Part shown: positions 1-9,183 of the stretch, in pieces
Layout: every line of letters begins with the position of its first letter
How positions within the stretch are numbered: position 1 is the stretch's first letter
From: Flavobacterium lotistagni
GTDB taxonomy: Bacteria; Bacteroidota; Bacteroidia; Flavobacteriales; Flavobacteriaceae
Reading direction: 5' to 3'
Length of the DNA: 64,000 nucleotides
NCBI RefSeq assembly: GCF_011392125.1
Contig: NZ_JAAJBU010000011.1
Location: 47,294-111,293, forward strand
The notes under the pieces: model-generated
Told to the model about the DNA's origin: nothing
The model's database searches: none
Seen by the model: the letters and a program-made list of their open reading frames with translations, nothing else
Made by a program: the position numbers and the translations under genes

Positions 1-64
1 TTTGCATTTTTAAGGCATAAATTCCGGGCATTCCGGAAATGGCTAATATTTTCTCTAAATTCAT
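1..64 (-). CDS. DUF5606-type conserved protein, N-terminal fragment
   Basis: A reading frame on the minus strand starts with ATG at 62-64 and runs off the left window edge after 21 codons (MNLEKILAISGMPGIYALKM...). The start resembles small conserved Bacteroidota proteins annotated DUF5606, which are commonly encoded just downstream of def. The function is unknown. Only the first 21 residues are visible. It lies 33 bp after the def stop codon and is probably the third gene of the ruvX-def operon. The family call is from memory of the N-terminal motif and is moderately certain. Confidence 0.6.
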   Translation of the reverse strand, partial: MNLEKILAISGMPGIYALKMQ

Positions 65-97
65 TTTAAAAAACTTGATTTGGTATTGGTTAACGTA

Positions 98-685
98 TTA
101 TCTTCCTTTTTTGGCGGCGTATTTCATCTTGTAGTCCGGATGGGTTTTGCCTTCCATAATGTTCTGTAATTTCTTTTTAATCAGTTGTTTTTTTAGGCTG
201 GAAATTCTATCTGTAAACAGGATGCCTTCGATATGATCGTACTCGTGTTGAATTACGCGGGCAATCAAACCGTCGAACACTTCCGTTTTTTTGTTGAAAT
301 CTTCATCGCAGTATTCCATCGTAATTCGTTCGTGGCGATAAACGTCTTCACGTACTTCAGGAATACTCAAACAACCTTCGTTAAAACCCCACTCATCGCC
401 TTCTTCCTTGAGCATTCTTGCATTGATGAAAGTGCGTTTGAATTGTTTTAAGGCAGTTTGTTTCTCTGCTGAAAGATCTTCATCTTCCCCAAAAGGCGCG
501 GTATCAATAACGAACAAACGAATAGGCAACCCTACTTGAGGCGCGGCTAAACCAACACCGTAAGCATTATACATGGTTTCGTACATATTGGCAATGGTCT
601 GTTTCAAATCGGGGTAATTTGGAGTAATATCTTCGCAAACCTTTCTCAGTACCGGATCGCCATATCCTATAATAGGTAAAATCAT
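98..685 (-). CDS. def: Peptide deformylase
   Basis: Removes the formyl group from the initiator methionine of nascent proteins in the cytoplasm. All three family motifs are visible: GVGLAAPQVG, EGCLS (metal-binding Cys) and HEYDHIEG (HExxH metal ligands and catalytic Glu). The frame is open upstream to 733, but a TAnnTTTG promoter box lies at 731-738, so the longer start would sit inside the promoter. The ATG at 683-685 gives a normal 195-residue protein beginning MILPIIGYGDPVLRK, as in relatives. It lies downstream of ruvX on the same strand. Confidence 0.95.
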   Translation of the reverse strand: MILPIIGYGDPVLRKVCEDITPNYPDLKQTIANMYETMYNAYGVGLAAPQVGLPIRLFVIDTAPFGEDEDLSAEKQTALKQFKRTFINARMLKEEGDEWGFNEGCLSIPEVREDVYRHERITMEYCDEDFNKKTEVFDGLIARVIQHEYDHIEGILFTDRISSLKKQLIKKKLQNIMEGKTHPDYKMKYAAKKGR

Positions 686-730
686 GGTGTATTTGTTTTT
701 TCTTGCGGAGCGATGCGCTGCGTTAGTCGG

Positions 731-738
731 CAAAAGTA
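731..738 (-). promoter_or_regulatory. Bacteroidota -7 promoter box for def
   Basis: TACTTTTG on the minus strand matches the sigma-ABfrA -7 consensus TAnnTTTG. It lies about 45 bp upstream of the chosen def start and rules out the longer reading-frame start. No clear -33 TTTG was identified. Confidence 0.55.
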
Positions 739-802
739 AACAAAAATTACAGACAGAAAAGTAGCCCGAAAAGAATTACCATATTTTTATAAACCGACCA
801 AT

Positions 803-1219
803 TCAAATCATTTTTCGCGTGAGGTAATCACGGAGCATGATTGCGGCTGATATCTCGTCGATCAAAGCCTTGTTCTTTCGTTGCTTTTTTGAGAGTCCTC
901 CGTCGACCATCGACTGAAAAGCCATTTTAGAAGTAAAACGCTCGTCAACCCTAATCACCGGAATATTAGGAAAACGCCGGATCAATTCCTCAACAAACTT
1001 ATCAATCAAAACCGCACTTTCCGATGGCGTTCCGTTCATTTGCTTTGGATCGCCAACTAAAATCTTCGATACCGATTCGGCACTAAAATATTCCTCCAAA
1101 AAATTGAAAACCAACGACGATTCGACTGTTGTCAGACCCGAAGCGATGATTTGCAACTCATCAGTAACGGCAATTCCGGTGCGTTTTTGGCCGTAATCGA
1201 TGGCTATAATTCTGGGCAT
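803..1219 (-). CDS. ruvX: Putative pre-16S rRNA nuclease / YqgF-RuvX Holliday junction resolvase
   Basis: RNase H-fold nuclease of the YqgF/RuvX family, linked to 16S rRNA 5' end maturation. Visible features are the N-terminal IAIDYGQKRTGIAVTDE motif with its catalytic Asp, the VGDPKQMNG loop, and the DERFTSKMA and LIDEISAAIMLRDYL motifs. The ATG at 1217-1219 (MPRIIAIDYG) gives 138 residues, the usual length; an in-frame start at 1228 is less likely. A TATCTTTG -7 box lies at 1247-1254. It heads the def operon. Confidence 0.92.
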   Translation of the reverse strand: MPRIIAIDYGQKRTGIAVTDELQIIASGLTTVESSLVFNFLEEYFSAESVSKILVGDPKQMNGTPSESAVLIDKFVEELIRRFPNIPVIRVDERFTSKMAFQSMVDGGLSKKQRKNKALIDEISAAIMLRDYLTRKMI

Positions 1220-1246
1220 TAGAAACAAAATATTTGGTTATTTCAA

Positions 1247-1254
1247 CAAAGATA
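1247..1254 (-). promoter_or_regulatory. -7 promoter box for ruvX
   Basis: TATCTTTG on the minus strand is an exact TAnnTTTG match, 27 bp upstream of the ruvX ATG. Confidence 0.55.
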
Positions 1255-1382
1255 AACCGATGGGCTACTACAGCCTGAAATAGTTATTAACATTTAACTG
1301 TTAAAAAATAATGTTTCAAAGGTCAGAAAAACCAACGTTAACTCAGAAAAAATAGCTTAATTGCGCTACCAAATCAAGTTTG

Positions 1383-1769
1383 ATGAAGCTTAAAAACCTG
1401 TACTTCTTATTGACGACTCTGATTACGTTGAGCGTTCAGGCGCAATACAAAGTATTCTCTTATAACCAGATTCAGTCTAGAAACGAGATTCAGGAATGGG
1501 GAAATACACAAACCATCAGCCCTGAGAAAGCAGAATTTGGCGCCAATGAAATCAACCTAAAAATCGACAAAGATTATCACTTAACCATAGTTTCTAAGAC
1601 AGATTTACCTAACAAAGGCACTATCTATCTCTGCAAAGACGAAAAATCAGACCCAATTACTATAATGCTTTTTGACAATATCAAAATGTATTTGTACGCC
1701 AAAACCAAGCGTTTTCTGATCAACTTCGAGCGCAGTTCTAGCCTAGGGCAACTCGCCGATTCAGACTAA
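1383..1769 (+). CDS. Small secreted hypothetical protein
   Basis: Function not recognised. The 128-residue product has a clear signal peptide (positive start, hydrophobic core, SVQAQ cleavage site near residue 20), so it is probably exported to the periplasm or beyond. The rest is a polar domain with alternating hydrophobic residues suggestive of beta structure and no recognisable motif. The frame is open from a TTG at 1380, but the ATG at 1383 is the natural start. It stands alone between the divergent ruvX operon and dapD. Confidence 0.6.
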   Translation: MKLKNLYFLLTTLITLSVQAQYKVFSYNQIQSRNEIQEWGNTQTISPEKAEFGANEINLKIDKDYHLTIVSKTDLPNKGTIYLCKDEKSDPITIMLFDNIKMYLYAKTKRFLINFERSSSLGQLADSD

Positions 1770-1819
1770 AACTTCCTAATTATTCTATTTTCGCTTTTTC
1801 CTATTTTAAAAAATGCCAC

Positions 1820-1827
1820 TATATTTG
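1820..1827 (+). promoter_or_regulatory. -7 promoter box for dapD
   Basis: TATATTTG, an exact TAnnTTTG match, ends 16 bp before the dapD ATG. Confidence 0.55.
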
Positions 1828-1843
1828 TGCAAATTCTTAAAAT

Positions 1844-2659
1844 ATGAACCAGCTACGCTCAATCATTGAAGCTGCTTGGGTTGACCGCAGTTTACTCCAA
1901 CAATCCTCAACCATTAACGCAATCCGCGAAGTAATAGAATTAATTGACTCAGGAACTTTGCGTGTAGCAGAACCAGCTGCCGAGGGTTGGCAAGTCAATG
2001 AATGGGTTAAAAAAGCTGTCGTGCTCTACTTCCCGATCCAAAAAATGGAAACTTTCGAAGTAGGCATTTTCGAATACCACGATAAGATGCCGCTAAAAAA
2101 AGGTTATGCTGAAAAAGGTATTCGCGTAGTGCCACATGCAGTAGCTCGTCATGGTGCATATATTTCAAAAGGAGTAATCTTGATGCCGAGTTACGTTAAT
2201 ATTGGCGCCTACGTAGACGAAGGAACCATGGTCGATACATGGGCAACGGTTGGCAGTTGCGCGCAAATTGGTAAAAATGTTCATCTTAGCGGAGGTGTCG
2301 GAATTGGTGGCGTTTTAGAACCACTTCAAGCCGCACCTGTGATCATCGAAGACGGCGCTTTTATCGGTTCTCGTTGCATTGTAGTGGAAGGCGTTCGTGT
2401 TGGTGCAGAAGCGGTTTTGGGCGCCAACGTATGCTTGACTGCCTCGACAAAGATTATTGACGTAACGGGAGGTGAACCTGTGGAAACCAAAGGTGCTGTT
2501 CCGCCTCGATCGGTCGTAATTCCCGGTAGCTATACCAAAAAATTTAACGCAGGCGAATACCAAGTGCCGTGTGCTTTAATTATAGGTCAAAGAAAACCAT
2601 CTACCGATTTAAAAACTTCACTCAACGACGCTTTAAGAGAATACGACGTAGCGGTTTAA
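1844..2659 (+). CDS. dapD: 2,3,4,5-tetrahydropyridine-2,6-dicarboxylate N-succinyltransferase
   Basis: Succinylates tetrahydrodipicolinate in the succinylase branch of lysine and meso-diaminopimelate synthesis. The 271-residue product shows the left-handed beta-helix of hexapeptide transferases: runs such as GAYVDEGTMVDTWATVGSC, IGKNVHLSGGVGIGGVLEP and IEDGAFIGSRCIVVEGVRVG. The signature APVIIEDGAFIGSRC and the C-terminal VIPGSY segment are typical of DapD. Length matches the family. A good -7 box lies upstream; the next gene begins 14 bp after the stop. Confidence 0.96.
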   Translation: MNQLRSIIEAAWVDRSLLQQSSTINAIREVIELIDSGTLRVAEPAAEGWQVNEWVKKAVVLYFPIQKMETFEVGIFEYHDKMPLKKGYAEKGIRVVPHAVARHGAYISKGVILMPSYVNIGAYVDEGTMVDTWATVGSCAQIGKNVHLSGGVGIGGVLEPLQAAPVIIEDGAFIGSRCIVVEGVRVGAEAVLGANVCLTASTKIIDVTGGEPVETKGAVPPRSVVIPGSYTKKFNAGEYQVPCALIIGQRKPSTDLKTSLNDALREYDVAV

Positions 2660-2673
2660 CCTTATTTTCCTCA

Positions 2674-4545
2674 ATGAATAACTACCTGAGCGTCTTAAAA
2701 AACCTTACCCGAAGGCTAGCCATAATTTTTCTAAGCTATCAGGCTTGCAGGTTGTTATTTGTCATTTTTAACCGCAGTCACTTTCCCGAAATTACTTTTC
2801 GTATGTTACTCGGTGGCGCTATTTATGATTGGTCCGCGATTGGCTACATCAACCTTCTTTTCATATTACTGCATTTGCTTCCAGGGAATTTCAAATACAA
2901 TAAAGGCTACCAAAGCGGATTGAAAATTGGCTTTTTTACAATTAACTTAATTTTTATTGCTACCAATTTTGTTGATTTCGAGTACTTCAAATTTACCGGA
3001 AGAAGAAGCTCTTTCGGGCTCATTACTGCTAAAGGAATGGAAAACGAAATTTCAGGTTTAATACCTTTATTTTTAATTCGTTATTGGTATCTACCTATAG
3101 GATTTATTCTGATTTGTTTTTTACTTTGGCGGCTTTTGTCGGCTCCGAAAATTAGCTTTCCACTTGAGAAATTATCGGGTAAAATAATCCTAAAACAAAC
3201 GGGAATTTTATTGCTTGCCATGGCCTTCGGATTTCTGGCTGCCCGAGGTGGTATTGGCGAAAAACCAATTAGAATTGTAGACGCAGTGAATTATGCTTCT
3301 ATCGGAAATACGGCTGTTGTGCTAAACACTCCATACAGCATTATGAAAACACTCGGCAGTAAAGAAACGCTAACCGATCCGAAGTTTTACAGTCAAGCAC
3401 AACTCGACGCGATATTTAATCCTGTAATTACCACAAAACCATCAGGCCCGCCAACTAAGAAGAATTTAGTGATTGTTATTCTCGAAAGTTTTGGTGACGA
3501 GAACATCCACATCGGAAACACACCTTTCTTAGATTCGCTTATCACAAAATCCTATTATTTCAAAAATGGTTTTGCTAATGGGAAAGTTTCCATTGATGCC
3601 GTTCCCTCGACCATGTCTAGTATTCCGAGTTTGATGAATACGCCTATGATTTCGTCTGCATACTCGCTCAATGATGTCTATGGTTTGCCAAAGATTCTTA
3701 AGAAGCAAGGATACGCCACTTCGTTTTTTCACGGTGCTTTCAACGGCAGTCAGAACTTCGACCAATATTGTAAAGTAGCCGGTTTTGATCAGTATTACGG
3801 TAAAAATGAATATCCAAATGACGACGCTTTCGATGGCAGTTGGGGTGTTTTCGACGAAGAATTCCTGCAGTTTTTCTGTGATAAAATAAGCACTTTCCCA
3901 TCGCCGTTTTTTGCATCTGTCTTTACAATTTCTTCCCATATACCTTATACGATTCCAGAAAAATATAAAGGAAAGTTTCCAAAAGGTACAGAAGTGATTC
4001 ACGAAAGTGTTGGCTACACAGATTATTCACTACGGCAATTTTTCAAGAAAGCCAAAACCCAACCATGGTACAACAATACACTGTTCGTATTCACTGCAGA
4101 CCATACTTCATCGTCAGGCCGTGGAAAGTATACCACCAACGTCGGCAAGTTCAGGATTCCAATTTTCTTTTTTGATCCTTCAAAGTCTGAATTTCAAGGT
4201 GTTTCTGAGAAAAATTTCCAACAAATTGACATTTTACCCAGTGTTTTGGATTATTTAAACATCGAGTCTAAGGTGGTTTCTTACGGAAAATCATATCTTT
4301 CGCCAAAAGATTTTGTGGTTTCTTATGTAGATAATGTTTACAATTACATCGATGGTGATTATTATTTGGCTTTCGACGGCAATAAATCCATTGGGTTGTA
4401 TCAATTCAAAACCGATCCGTTGCTTAAGGATAATTTGCTAACCAAATCTCCAGAGATTCGCAAGAAAATGGAAACTTTTATCAAGGCTTACATTCAGTCG
4501 TTCAACGAAAGAGTGAGCAATAACCAACTGACTGTAAAACCCTAA
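2674..4545 (+). CDS. LTA synthase/sulfatase-family membrane protein
   Basis: Inner-membrane enzyme of the alkaline-phosphatase superfamily, like lipoteichoic acid synthases and phosphoglycerol or phosphoethanolamine transferases. About five hydrophobic segments occupy roughly residues 15-220; the sulfatase-like domain follows. It contains NLVIVILESFGDENIH, a PSTMSSIPSL stretch in the usual place of the catalytic nucleophile, SFFHGAF, and FVFTADHTSSSG (metal ligands). The frame extends upstream into dapD, but ATG 2674-2676 just after dapD gives the natural 623-residue protein. In a Gram-negative it probably modifies LPS or a periplasmic glycan; the substrate cannot be read from sequence. Followed 6 bp later by a glycosyltransferase. 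Confidence 0.85.
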   Translation: MNNYLSVLKNLTRRLAIIFLSYQACRLLFVIFNRSHFPEITFRMLLGGAIYDWSAIGYINLLFILLHLLPGNFKYNKGYQSGLKIGFFTINLIFIATNFVDFEYFKFTGRRSSFGLITAKGMENEISGLIPLFLIRYWYLPIGFILICFLLWRLLSAPKISFPLEKLSGKIILKQTGILLLAMAFGFLAARGGIGEKPIRIVDAVNYASIGNTAVVLNTPYSIMKTLGSKETLTDPKFYSQAQLDAIFNPVITTKPSGPPTKKNLVIVILESFGDENIHIGNTPFLDSLITKSYYFKNGFANGKVSIDAVPSTMSSIPSLMNTPMISSAYSLNDVYGLPKILKKQGYATSFFHGAFNGSQNFDQYCKVAGFDQYYGKNEYPNDDAFDGSWGVFDEEFLQFFCDKISTFPSPFFASVFTISSHIPYTIPEKYKGKFPKGTEVIHESVGYTDYSLRQFFKKAKTQPWYNNTLFVFTADHTSSSGRGKYTTNVGKFRIPIFFFDPSKSEFQGVSEKNFQQIDILPSVLDYLNIESKVVSYGKSYLSPKDFVVSYVDNVYNYIDGDYYLAFDGNKSIGLYQFKTDPLLKDNLLTKSPEIRKKMETFIKAYIQSFNERVSNNQLTVKP

Positions 4546-4551
4546 CACCGC

Positions 4552-6405
4552 ATGAAAATTCTCGTAATCCAGCAAAAAATGATTGGTGATGTCTTGGTGA
4601 GCAGCATTATCTGTAACAACCTTAAGAAAGCTTATCCGAATGCCCGGATTGATTATCTGGTTTACGAATCGACAACTCCTGTTCTGGAAGGCAACCCGAA
4701 CATTGATCACTTGATTTTATTCAAGAAAATCCACCGCAAGAGCAATATAGCCTTTTTGAAATTGGCTTGGCAAATCCGCAAAGAAAAATACGATTTGGTG
4801 ATTGACGCCTATTCTAAACTCGAAAGTTGGGTTTTTGTATTTCTGAGTGGCGCCAAACGCAGGATTTCCTACAAAAAGCCCTGGCGCAGTTTTCTTTACA
4901 CCGACAACCTACCGTTTTCTTCGTTTCCGAAAACCAATTTAGGGCTGGCTATTGAAAGGCGTTTGTCTCTATTAAAACCTTTGGATTTAAAGATTGAAAT
5001 CGATCCGTATCCAAAACTTTTTGTCACTGAATCAGAAAACCAGCAAGCCCAAGACTTGTTCGCCCAGCATGGTTTGGATTCAAGTCGCAGAACAATAATG
5101 ATTAGCTTAATCGGTAGCGAGCCATCGAAAACTTATCCATTAGAATTCATGGCCGAAGTAGTCAATCAGATTGCCCAACGCAAGGTGAATATTCTTTTCA
5201 ACTATTTTCCGAAGCAAATCGATCAGGCAAAAAAAGTATACTCGTTGTGCACCGAAGCAGCCAAAGAGAAAATTTATTTTGATCTTTTAGGTGATGATTT
5301 GCGGTCATTCATCGCCATTATGAACCAATGCGATATGATTATAGGCAATGATGGTGGAGCGATAAACATTGCAAAATCATTGCAAAAACCGGCTTTTATC
5401 ATTTTCTCGCCTTGGATCGAAAAGAAAGTTTGGGCCACATTCGAAGACGGCATTCATCAAGCTTCAGTTCATCTCAAAGATTATCAACCCGAACTGCTTT
5501 CTTCCTACACCGAGAAAGAGCTCAAGGAAAACACCCCCGAGCTTTATCGCTATTTCATTCCTGAATTATTTAGTGGGTTTCTCGATGAATTTCTCGATAC
5601 CAACTTAGCAGCAGGTTATTCCGAATCAGCACTGACCATTGCTCCTGTACGATTGCCGCTTAGCGCTTTGATTATAACCTATAACGAAGAAAATCACATC
5701 AGCGAAGTACTGCATGACATTGACTTTGCCGACGAAATTATTGTGATTGATTCGTTCAGTTCTGATAAAACAGTCGAACTGGTCAACGATTTCAAAAAGG
5801 CACAACTCATTCAGCACAAATTTGTAGATTATAGTTCACAGCGGAATTTTGCCATCGAATGCGCCAAAAATCCTTGGATTCTTTTCATTGATGCCGACGA
5901 GCGATTCACTGACGAACTCAAAGAAGAAGTCATTGAAACCATTCAAAAGCCGAATGCTGCCAGCGCTTATCTTTTCTATCGTATTTTCATGTTCGAAGAC
6001 CGAAAACTAAATTTCAGTGGCTGGCAAACAGATAAGATTTTCCGACTTTTCCAGAAAGACAAAGCACATTATGTCACCGAAAGATTGGTACACGAAAAAC
6101 TGACCGTAAAAGGAAAAATCGCAAAGTTGAAACACAAGTTAATTCATTTCTCTTATACTGATTTTGATACCTATAAGAGTAAAATGGTCAACTACGGAAA
6201 ACTTAAAGCCAAGGAAGAACTTGCCAAAGGCATCCGACCAAATTTCTACCATTTCTATCTGCATCCGGCCTACAAATTTTTGTATCAATTTATTGTCAGA
6301 CTTGGTTTTTTAGACGGAAAGAAAGGTGTCATTGTTTGCTACCTCAATGCGCTGAGTGTGTATGTGCGTTACCAGGAATTACTTAAGATGCAACGAAAGA
6401 AATAA
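4552..6405 (+). CDS. Fused GT9 heptosyltransferase-like and GT2 glycosyltransferase
   Basis: Two glycosyltransferases in one 617-residue chain. Residues 1 to about 350 resemble GT9 heptosyltransferases (MKILVIQQKMIGDVLVSS start, and MIIGNDGGAINIAKSLQKPAF near the C-terminal sugar-nucleotide site). From about residue 370 a GT2 domain of the WaaE/KdtX type follows: PLSALIITYNEENHI, DEIIVIDSFSSDKT, and FIDADERF carrying the DxD-type motif. Both families act on LPS inner core, so the protein probably adds two sugars in core synthesis (inference). It follows the sulfatase gene by 6 bp and converges with the kinase gene, leaving a 1-bp gap. Confidence 0.85.
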   Translation: MKILVIQQKMIGDVLVSSIICNNLKKAYPNARIDYLVYESTTPVLEGNPNIDHLILFKKIHRKSNIAFLKLAWQIRKEKYDLVIDAYSKLESWVFVFLSGAKRRISYKKPWRSFLYTDNLPFSSFPKTNLGLAIERRLSLLKPLDLKIEIDPYPKLFVTESENQQAQDLFAQHGLDSSRRTIMISLIGSEPSKTYPLEFMAEVVNQIAQRKVNILFNYFPKQIDQAKKVYSLCTEAAKEKIYFDLLGDDLRSFIAIMNQCDMIIGNDGGAINIAKSLQKPAFIIFSPWIEKKVWATFEDGIHQASVHLKDYQPELLSSYTEKELKENTPELYRYFIPELFSGFLDEFLDTNLAAGYSESALTIAPVRLPLSALIITYNEENHISEVLHDIDFADEIIVIDSFSSDKTVELVNDFKKAQLIQHKFVDYSSQRNFAIECAKNPWILFIDADERFTDELKEEVIETIQKPNAASAYLFYRIFMFEDRKLNFSGWQTDKIFRLFQKDKAHYVTERLVHEKLTVKGKIAKLKHKLIHFSYTDFDTYKSKMVNYGKLKAKEELAKGIRPNFYHFYLHPAYKFLYQFIVRLGFLDGKKGVIVCYLNALSVYVRYQELLKMQRKK

Positions 6406-6406
6406 A

Positions 6407-7174
6407 CTATTTACGCAGCAAGAAGCGCTTTTTTAGCTCAATCTTTTTCTGAAACTTCTTTTGGAAATCATCGGTATAAAACCACAATCTTTCAGCGATT
6501 TCGGCTTCAGATTTCTGTCTGTAATGTGCCGCATAGAAAGCACTCATTACTTTTACCATCTCTTTCTTCGGTGTTAAATGAGACAGGTTTTTCATGCGCG
6601 ATTCGAAGTTCATACTCTGGTGGAAATTCATTCGGTTCAAATCCACCAAATAAAAATCATACTTGCCATTTTGCGCCTTTTTAATCAACGTATTTCCTGG
6701 CGAATGATCTAAAAATTCAATGCCTTTCTCATGCAGTTCGAAACAGAATGCCATGAACTGACACAAAATGTTATCCCAATCTGGAAAATCCGGATTTTCA
6801 ACCAATTCGCGAAAAGTCAAATCAACAGTCAATTGCTCACTCACATAATAACTATTTCCGAAACCGAAAAACACCCGTTTTTCAAAATAAGCAATCGGTT
6901 GCGGCGTGCCAATACCGTTTTGCAAAAGCCGATTCGCAAATTCGTAGGAACGTCTGGCTTTGGATTTTCTCAAGTAACGATAGGCGATTCGATTGATCAG
7001 GTTTGGCACCTTAAACGACTTGATGTTCAGGGTTTTCCCGTCTAGTTCGAACAGTTTAATCTTGTTGCGTTGCCCATCCACAAAGAGCGTTCCCGAGGTA
7101 TCGAAATGTTCAACGTACTCGATAAGTTGAGGCGTATAGCTTCGGAACTGGGAATGTATCTCTGAATGCATCAA
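6407..7174 (-). CDS. Lipopolysaccharide (Kdo/heptose) kinase-like protein
   Basis: A 255-residue protein with a small protein-kinase-like fold of the Kdo kinase/WaaP/RfaP type, expected to phosphorylate the LPS inner core at the cytoplasmic membrane. Visible motifs are the catalytic loop FLDHSPGNTLIK (HxxxxN) and the metal-binding FYLVDLNRMNF. Glycine-rich ATP-binding features are weak, as usual for the family. Start choice: two adjacent ATGs at 7174 and 7171. A -7 box lies at 7190-7197. It is convergent with the GT9-GT2 gene and embedded in an envelope-glycan cluster. Confidence 0.8.
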   Translation of the reverse strand: MMHSEIHSQFRSYTPQLIEYVEHFDTSGTLFVDGQRNKIKLFELDGKTLNIKSFKVPNLINRIAYRYLRKSKARRSYEFANRLLQNGIGTPQPIAYFEKRVFFGFGNSYYVSEQLTVDLTFRELVENPDFPDWDNILCQFMAFCFELHEKGIEFLDHSPGNTLIKKAQNGKYDFYLVDLNRMNFHQSMNFESRMKNLSHLTPKKEMVKVMSAFYAAHYRQKSEAEIAERLWFYTDDFQKKFQKKIELKKRFLLRK

Positions 7175-7189
7175 TAGGTTTTAGGCCGA

Positions 7190-7197
7190 CAAAAGTA
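7190..7197 (-). promoter_or_regulatory. -7 promoter box for the LPS kinase gene
   Basis: TACTTTTG on the minus strand, an exact TAnnTTTG match, 15 bp upstream of the first ATG. Confidence 0.5.
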
Positions 7198-7330
7198 GGT
7201 ATTGCATTATATTTTTCCAATTTAATCGCTACTTTTACCGCAGGTTGATAACGATTTAACAACTGAATTATTTTATCGGTTTGAAAATTAAATCATTATT
7301 GTCATCTGTTTTCTAATAACGAAAATACCT

Positions 7331-9178
7331 ATGCCGCATTCCGCATCGCCGATTAGCCAACAACTTTACTTGGTTTTTTTATTCAATTTGGCCTTAGTGC
7401 TGATTATTGCAACTGCTTATCTTAATTTTCTTGAAAACGCCAACGGCTTTTGGCTCAATCTTTATCTCGGCATCACTACGGTATGCCATTTTTTTGTTAT
7501 TGCCGCCTTGCCTTTGTTGTTGAGTTTGTTGGTAAATTTCTTGACCAAATCAGTAGCCATCACACGTGCGGTAAATATTTTCCTTTCTACTTTAGTATTG
7601 GTAATCATTAAACTCGACGCCACAATTTTCGAGCAGTTTCGGTACCACCTCTCGCCTATTGTGTTTAAGTTGGTTTTCGGCAAGCGCGCTTCAGATATTT
7701 TCCAATTCTCAACCAGCAATATTGCCATGGCTGCGGCTTTTATTGTTGCCTTGCTGGGTTTGGAATTTCTTTTCCACTACTTTTCGAGGAAAATCTTGCA
7801 ACGAAATATTAGCTTAAAAATAAAACCAACGTTGGTGATTTTATTTATCGGTCTGCTAACTTCACATTTAGTTTACGCTTGGTCGGATGCCAATTATGTA
7901 CGATCGGTGACGCAACTCAAGAACGTTTTTCCGGTGTTTTATCCGCTGACTGCCGATGGTTTGATGATGAAACTCGGACTTGTCGATTTAGAGAAAGCCG
8001 AGAAAAACAAACAAATGGAAATGGTTGCCAGTTCTGATTTGGTGAATTATCCGCTTAAAGAAATTGTATCGAAAAATCTATCGCCTAAAAAAAATATACT
8101 GTATTTAATTATTGATACATGGCGCAACGATTTTATGAACGAGCAAGTCACACCAAACATTTATCAATTCTCAAAAAAATGCCAAGTATACACCAATCAT
8201 TTGAGCGGCTCAAACATGACCACCGGAGGAATTTTTTCTCTGATTTATGGTATTCCGGCCACTTATTTTGACACTTTTACGGGAAAAGAGATCCAGCCGG
8301 TATTGACAACTGAATTACAAAAACAGCAATATCAGATACAGATTTTAAGTAGTTCGACTGTTGAAAATCCGCCGTTCAACCGAAATGTATTTACTAATAT
8401 TCCGAATCTCAGACTCCAATCAAAAGCGCAAACAGCTTCAGCGCGCGATGCGGAAATTAATGAATTATGGCTCAACGGTTTTGACAAGCTCCAATCCAAA
8501 CAACCCTTTTTCGGATTTTTATTCTACGATTCTGCGCACGGTTTCGACCATCCGAAAGATTATAACCCAATTAAACCCGAATTGGCCGAAATGAATTATT
8601 TGCTGCTCGATGGCGATTACGAGCCCACTTTACTAATGAATCGCTACCGAAATTCGTTGCATTATGTTGATAGTTTAATTGGAAAAGTGCTAAATCAGCT
8701 TGAAGAAAAAGGCGTACTGGAAAACACCATTATCGTGATTACTGCCGATCACGGACAGGAATTTAACGAAAATAAGAAAGGCTATTGGCAACACGGCGGA
8801 AATTTCACCGATTATCAGATTCATGTACCGCTGATGATTTTCGATGCTTCTAAACCGGCTAAAACTTACAGCGAGAAAACCCTACATTACGACATTGCAC
8901 CGACGATTCTACAACATTATCTTGGAGTAAAAAACAACATGAATGACTATAGTTTCGGAAATGATTTGTTCCAACCAGTGCCTAGAGAAAGCTTTATTTG
9001 CGGTTACAACCAACGTTTTGCGATTATCGAAAAGAACCAAATTACCAACATCTACCCTTCAGGTTTGTTCGATGTTACTGACCAAAAACTCAATCCGCTC
9101 GATGATGCGCACATCAACTACGATTTGGTCGCCAAGGAAATGAAGCACATGAATCGCTTTTATAAACTGAAAAAGTAA
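7331..9178 (+). CDS. YejM-like sulfatase with DUF3413-type membrane domain
   Basis: A 615-residue inner-membrane protein: five or so hydrophobic segments in residues 12-185, then an alkaline-phosphatase-superfamily domain. Motifs include NILYLIIDTWRNDFMN, SGSNMTTGGIFSLIYGIPA (position of the catalytic Thr), VITADHGQEFNE and QHGGNFTDYQIHVPLMIF. This architecture matches DUF3413 proteins such as YejM/PbgA, which in Enterobacteria regulate LPS synthesis or transport lipids. Whether this one is an active hydrolase or a regulator is unclear, although the metal ligands look intact. Neighbours are LPS-type genes. Confidence 0.82.
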   Translation: MPHSASPISQQLYLVFLFNLALVLIIATAYLNFLENANGFWLNLYLGITTVCHFFVIAALPLLLSLLVNFLTKSVAITRAVNIFLSTLVLVIIKLDATIFEQFRYHLSPIVFKLVFGKRASDIFQFSTSNIAMAAAFIVALLGLEFLFHYFSRKILQRNISLKIKPTLVILFIGLLTSHLVYAWSDANYVRSVTQLKNVFPVFYPLTADGLMMKLGLVDLEKAEKNKQMEMVASSDLVNYPLKEIVSKNLSPKKNILYLIIDTWRNDFMNEQVTPNIYQFSKKCQVYTNHLSGSNMTTGGIFSLIYGIPATYFDTFTGKEIQPVLTTELQKQQYQIQILSSSTVENPPFNRNVFTNIPNLRLQSKAQTASARDAEINELWLNGFDKLQSKQPFFGFLFYDSAHGFDHPKDYNPIKPELAEMNYLLLDGDYEPTLLMNRYRNSLHYVDSLIGKVLNQLEEKGVLENTIIVITADHGQEFNENKKGYWQHGGNFTDYQIHVPLMIFDASKPAKTYSEKTLHYDIAPTILQHYLGVKNNMNDYSFGNDLFQPVPRESFICGYNQRFAIIEKNQITNIYPSGLFDVTDQKLNPLDDAHINYDLVAKEMKHMNRFYKLKK

Positions 9179-9183
9179 CGGGC

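Noticed and set aside
3529..4002. A 157-codon minus-strand open frame
   Set aside because: Antisense within the sulfatase-family gene; no recognisable protein features.
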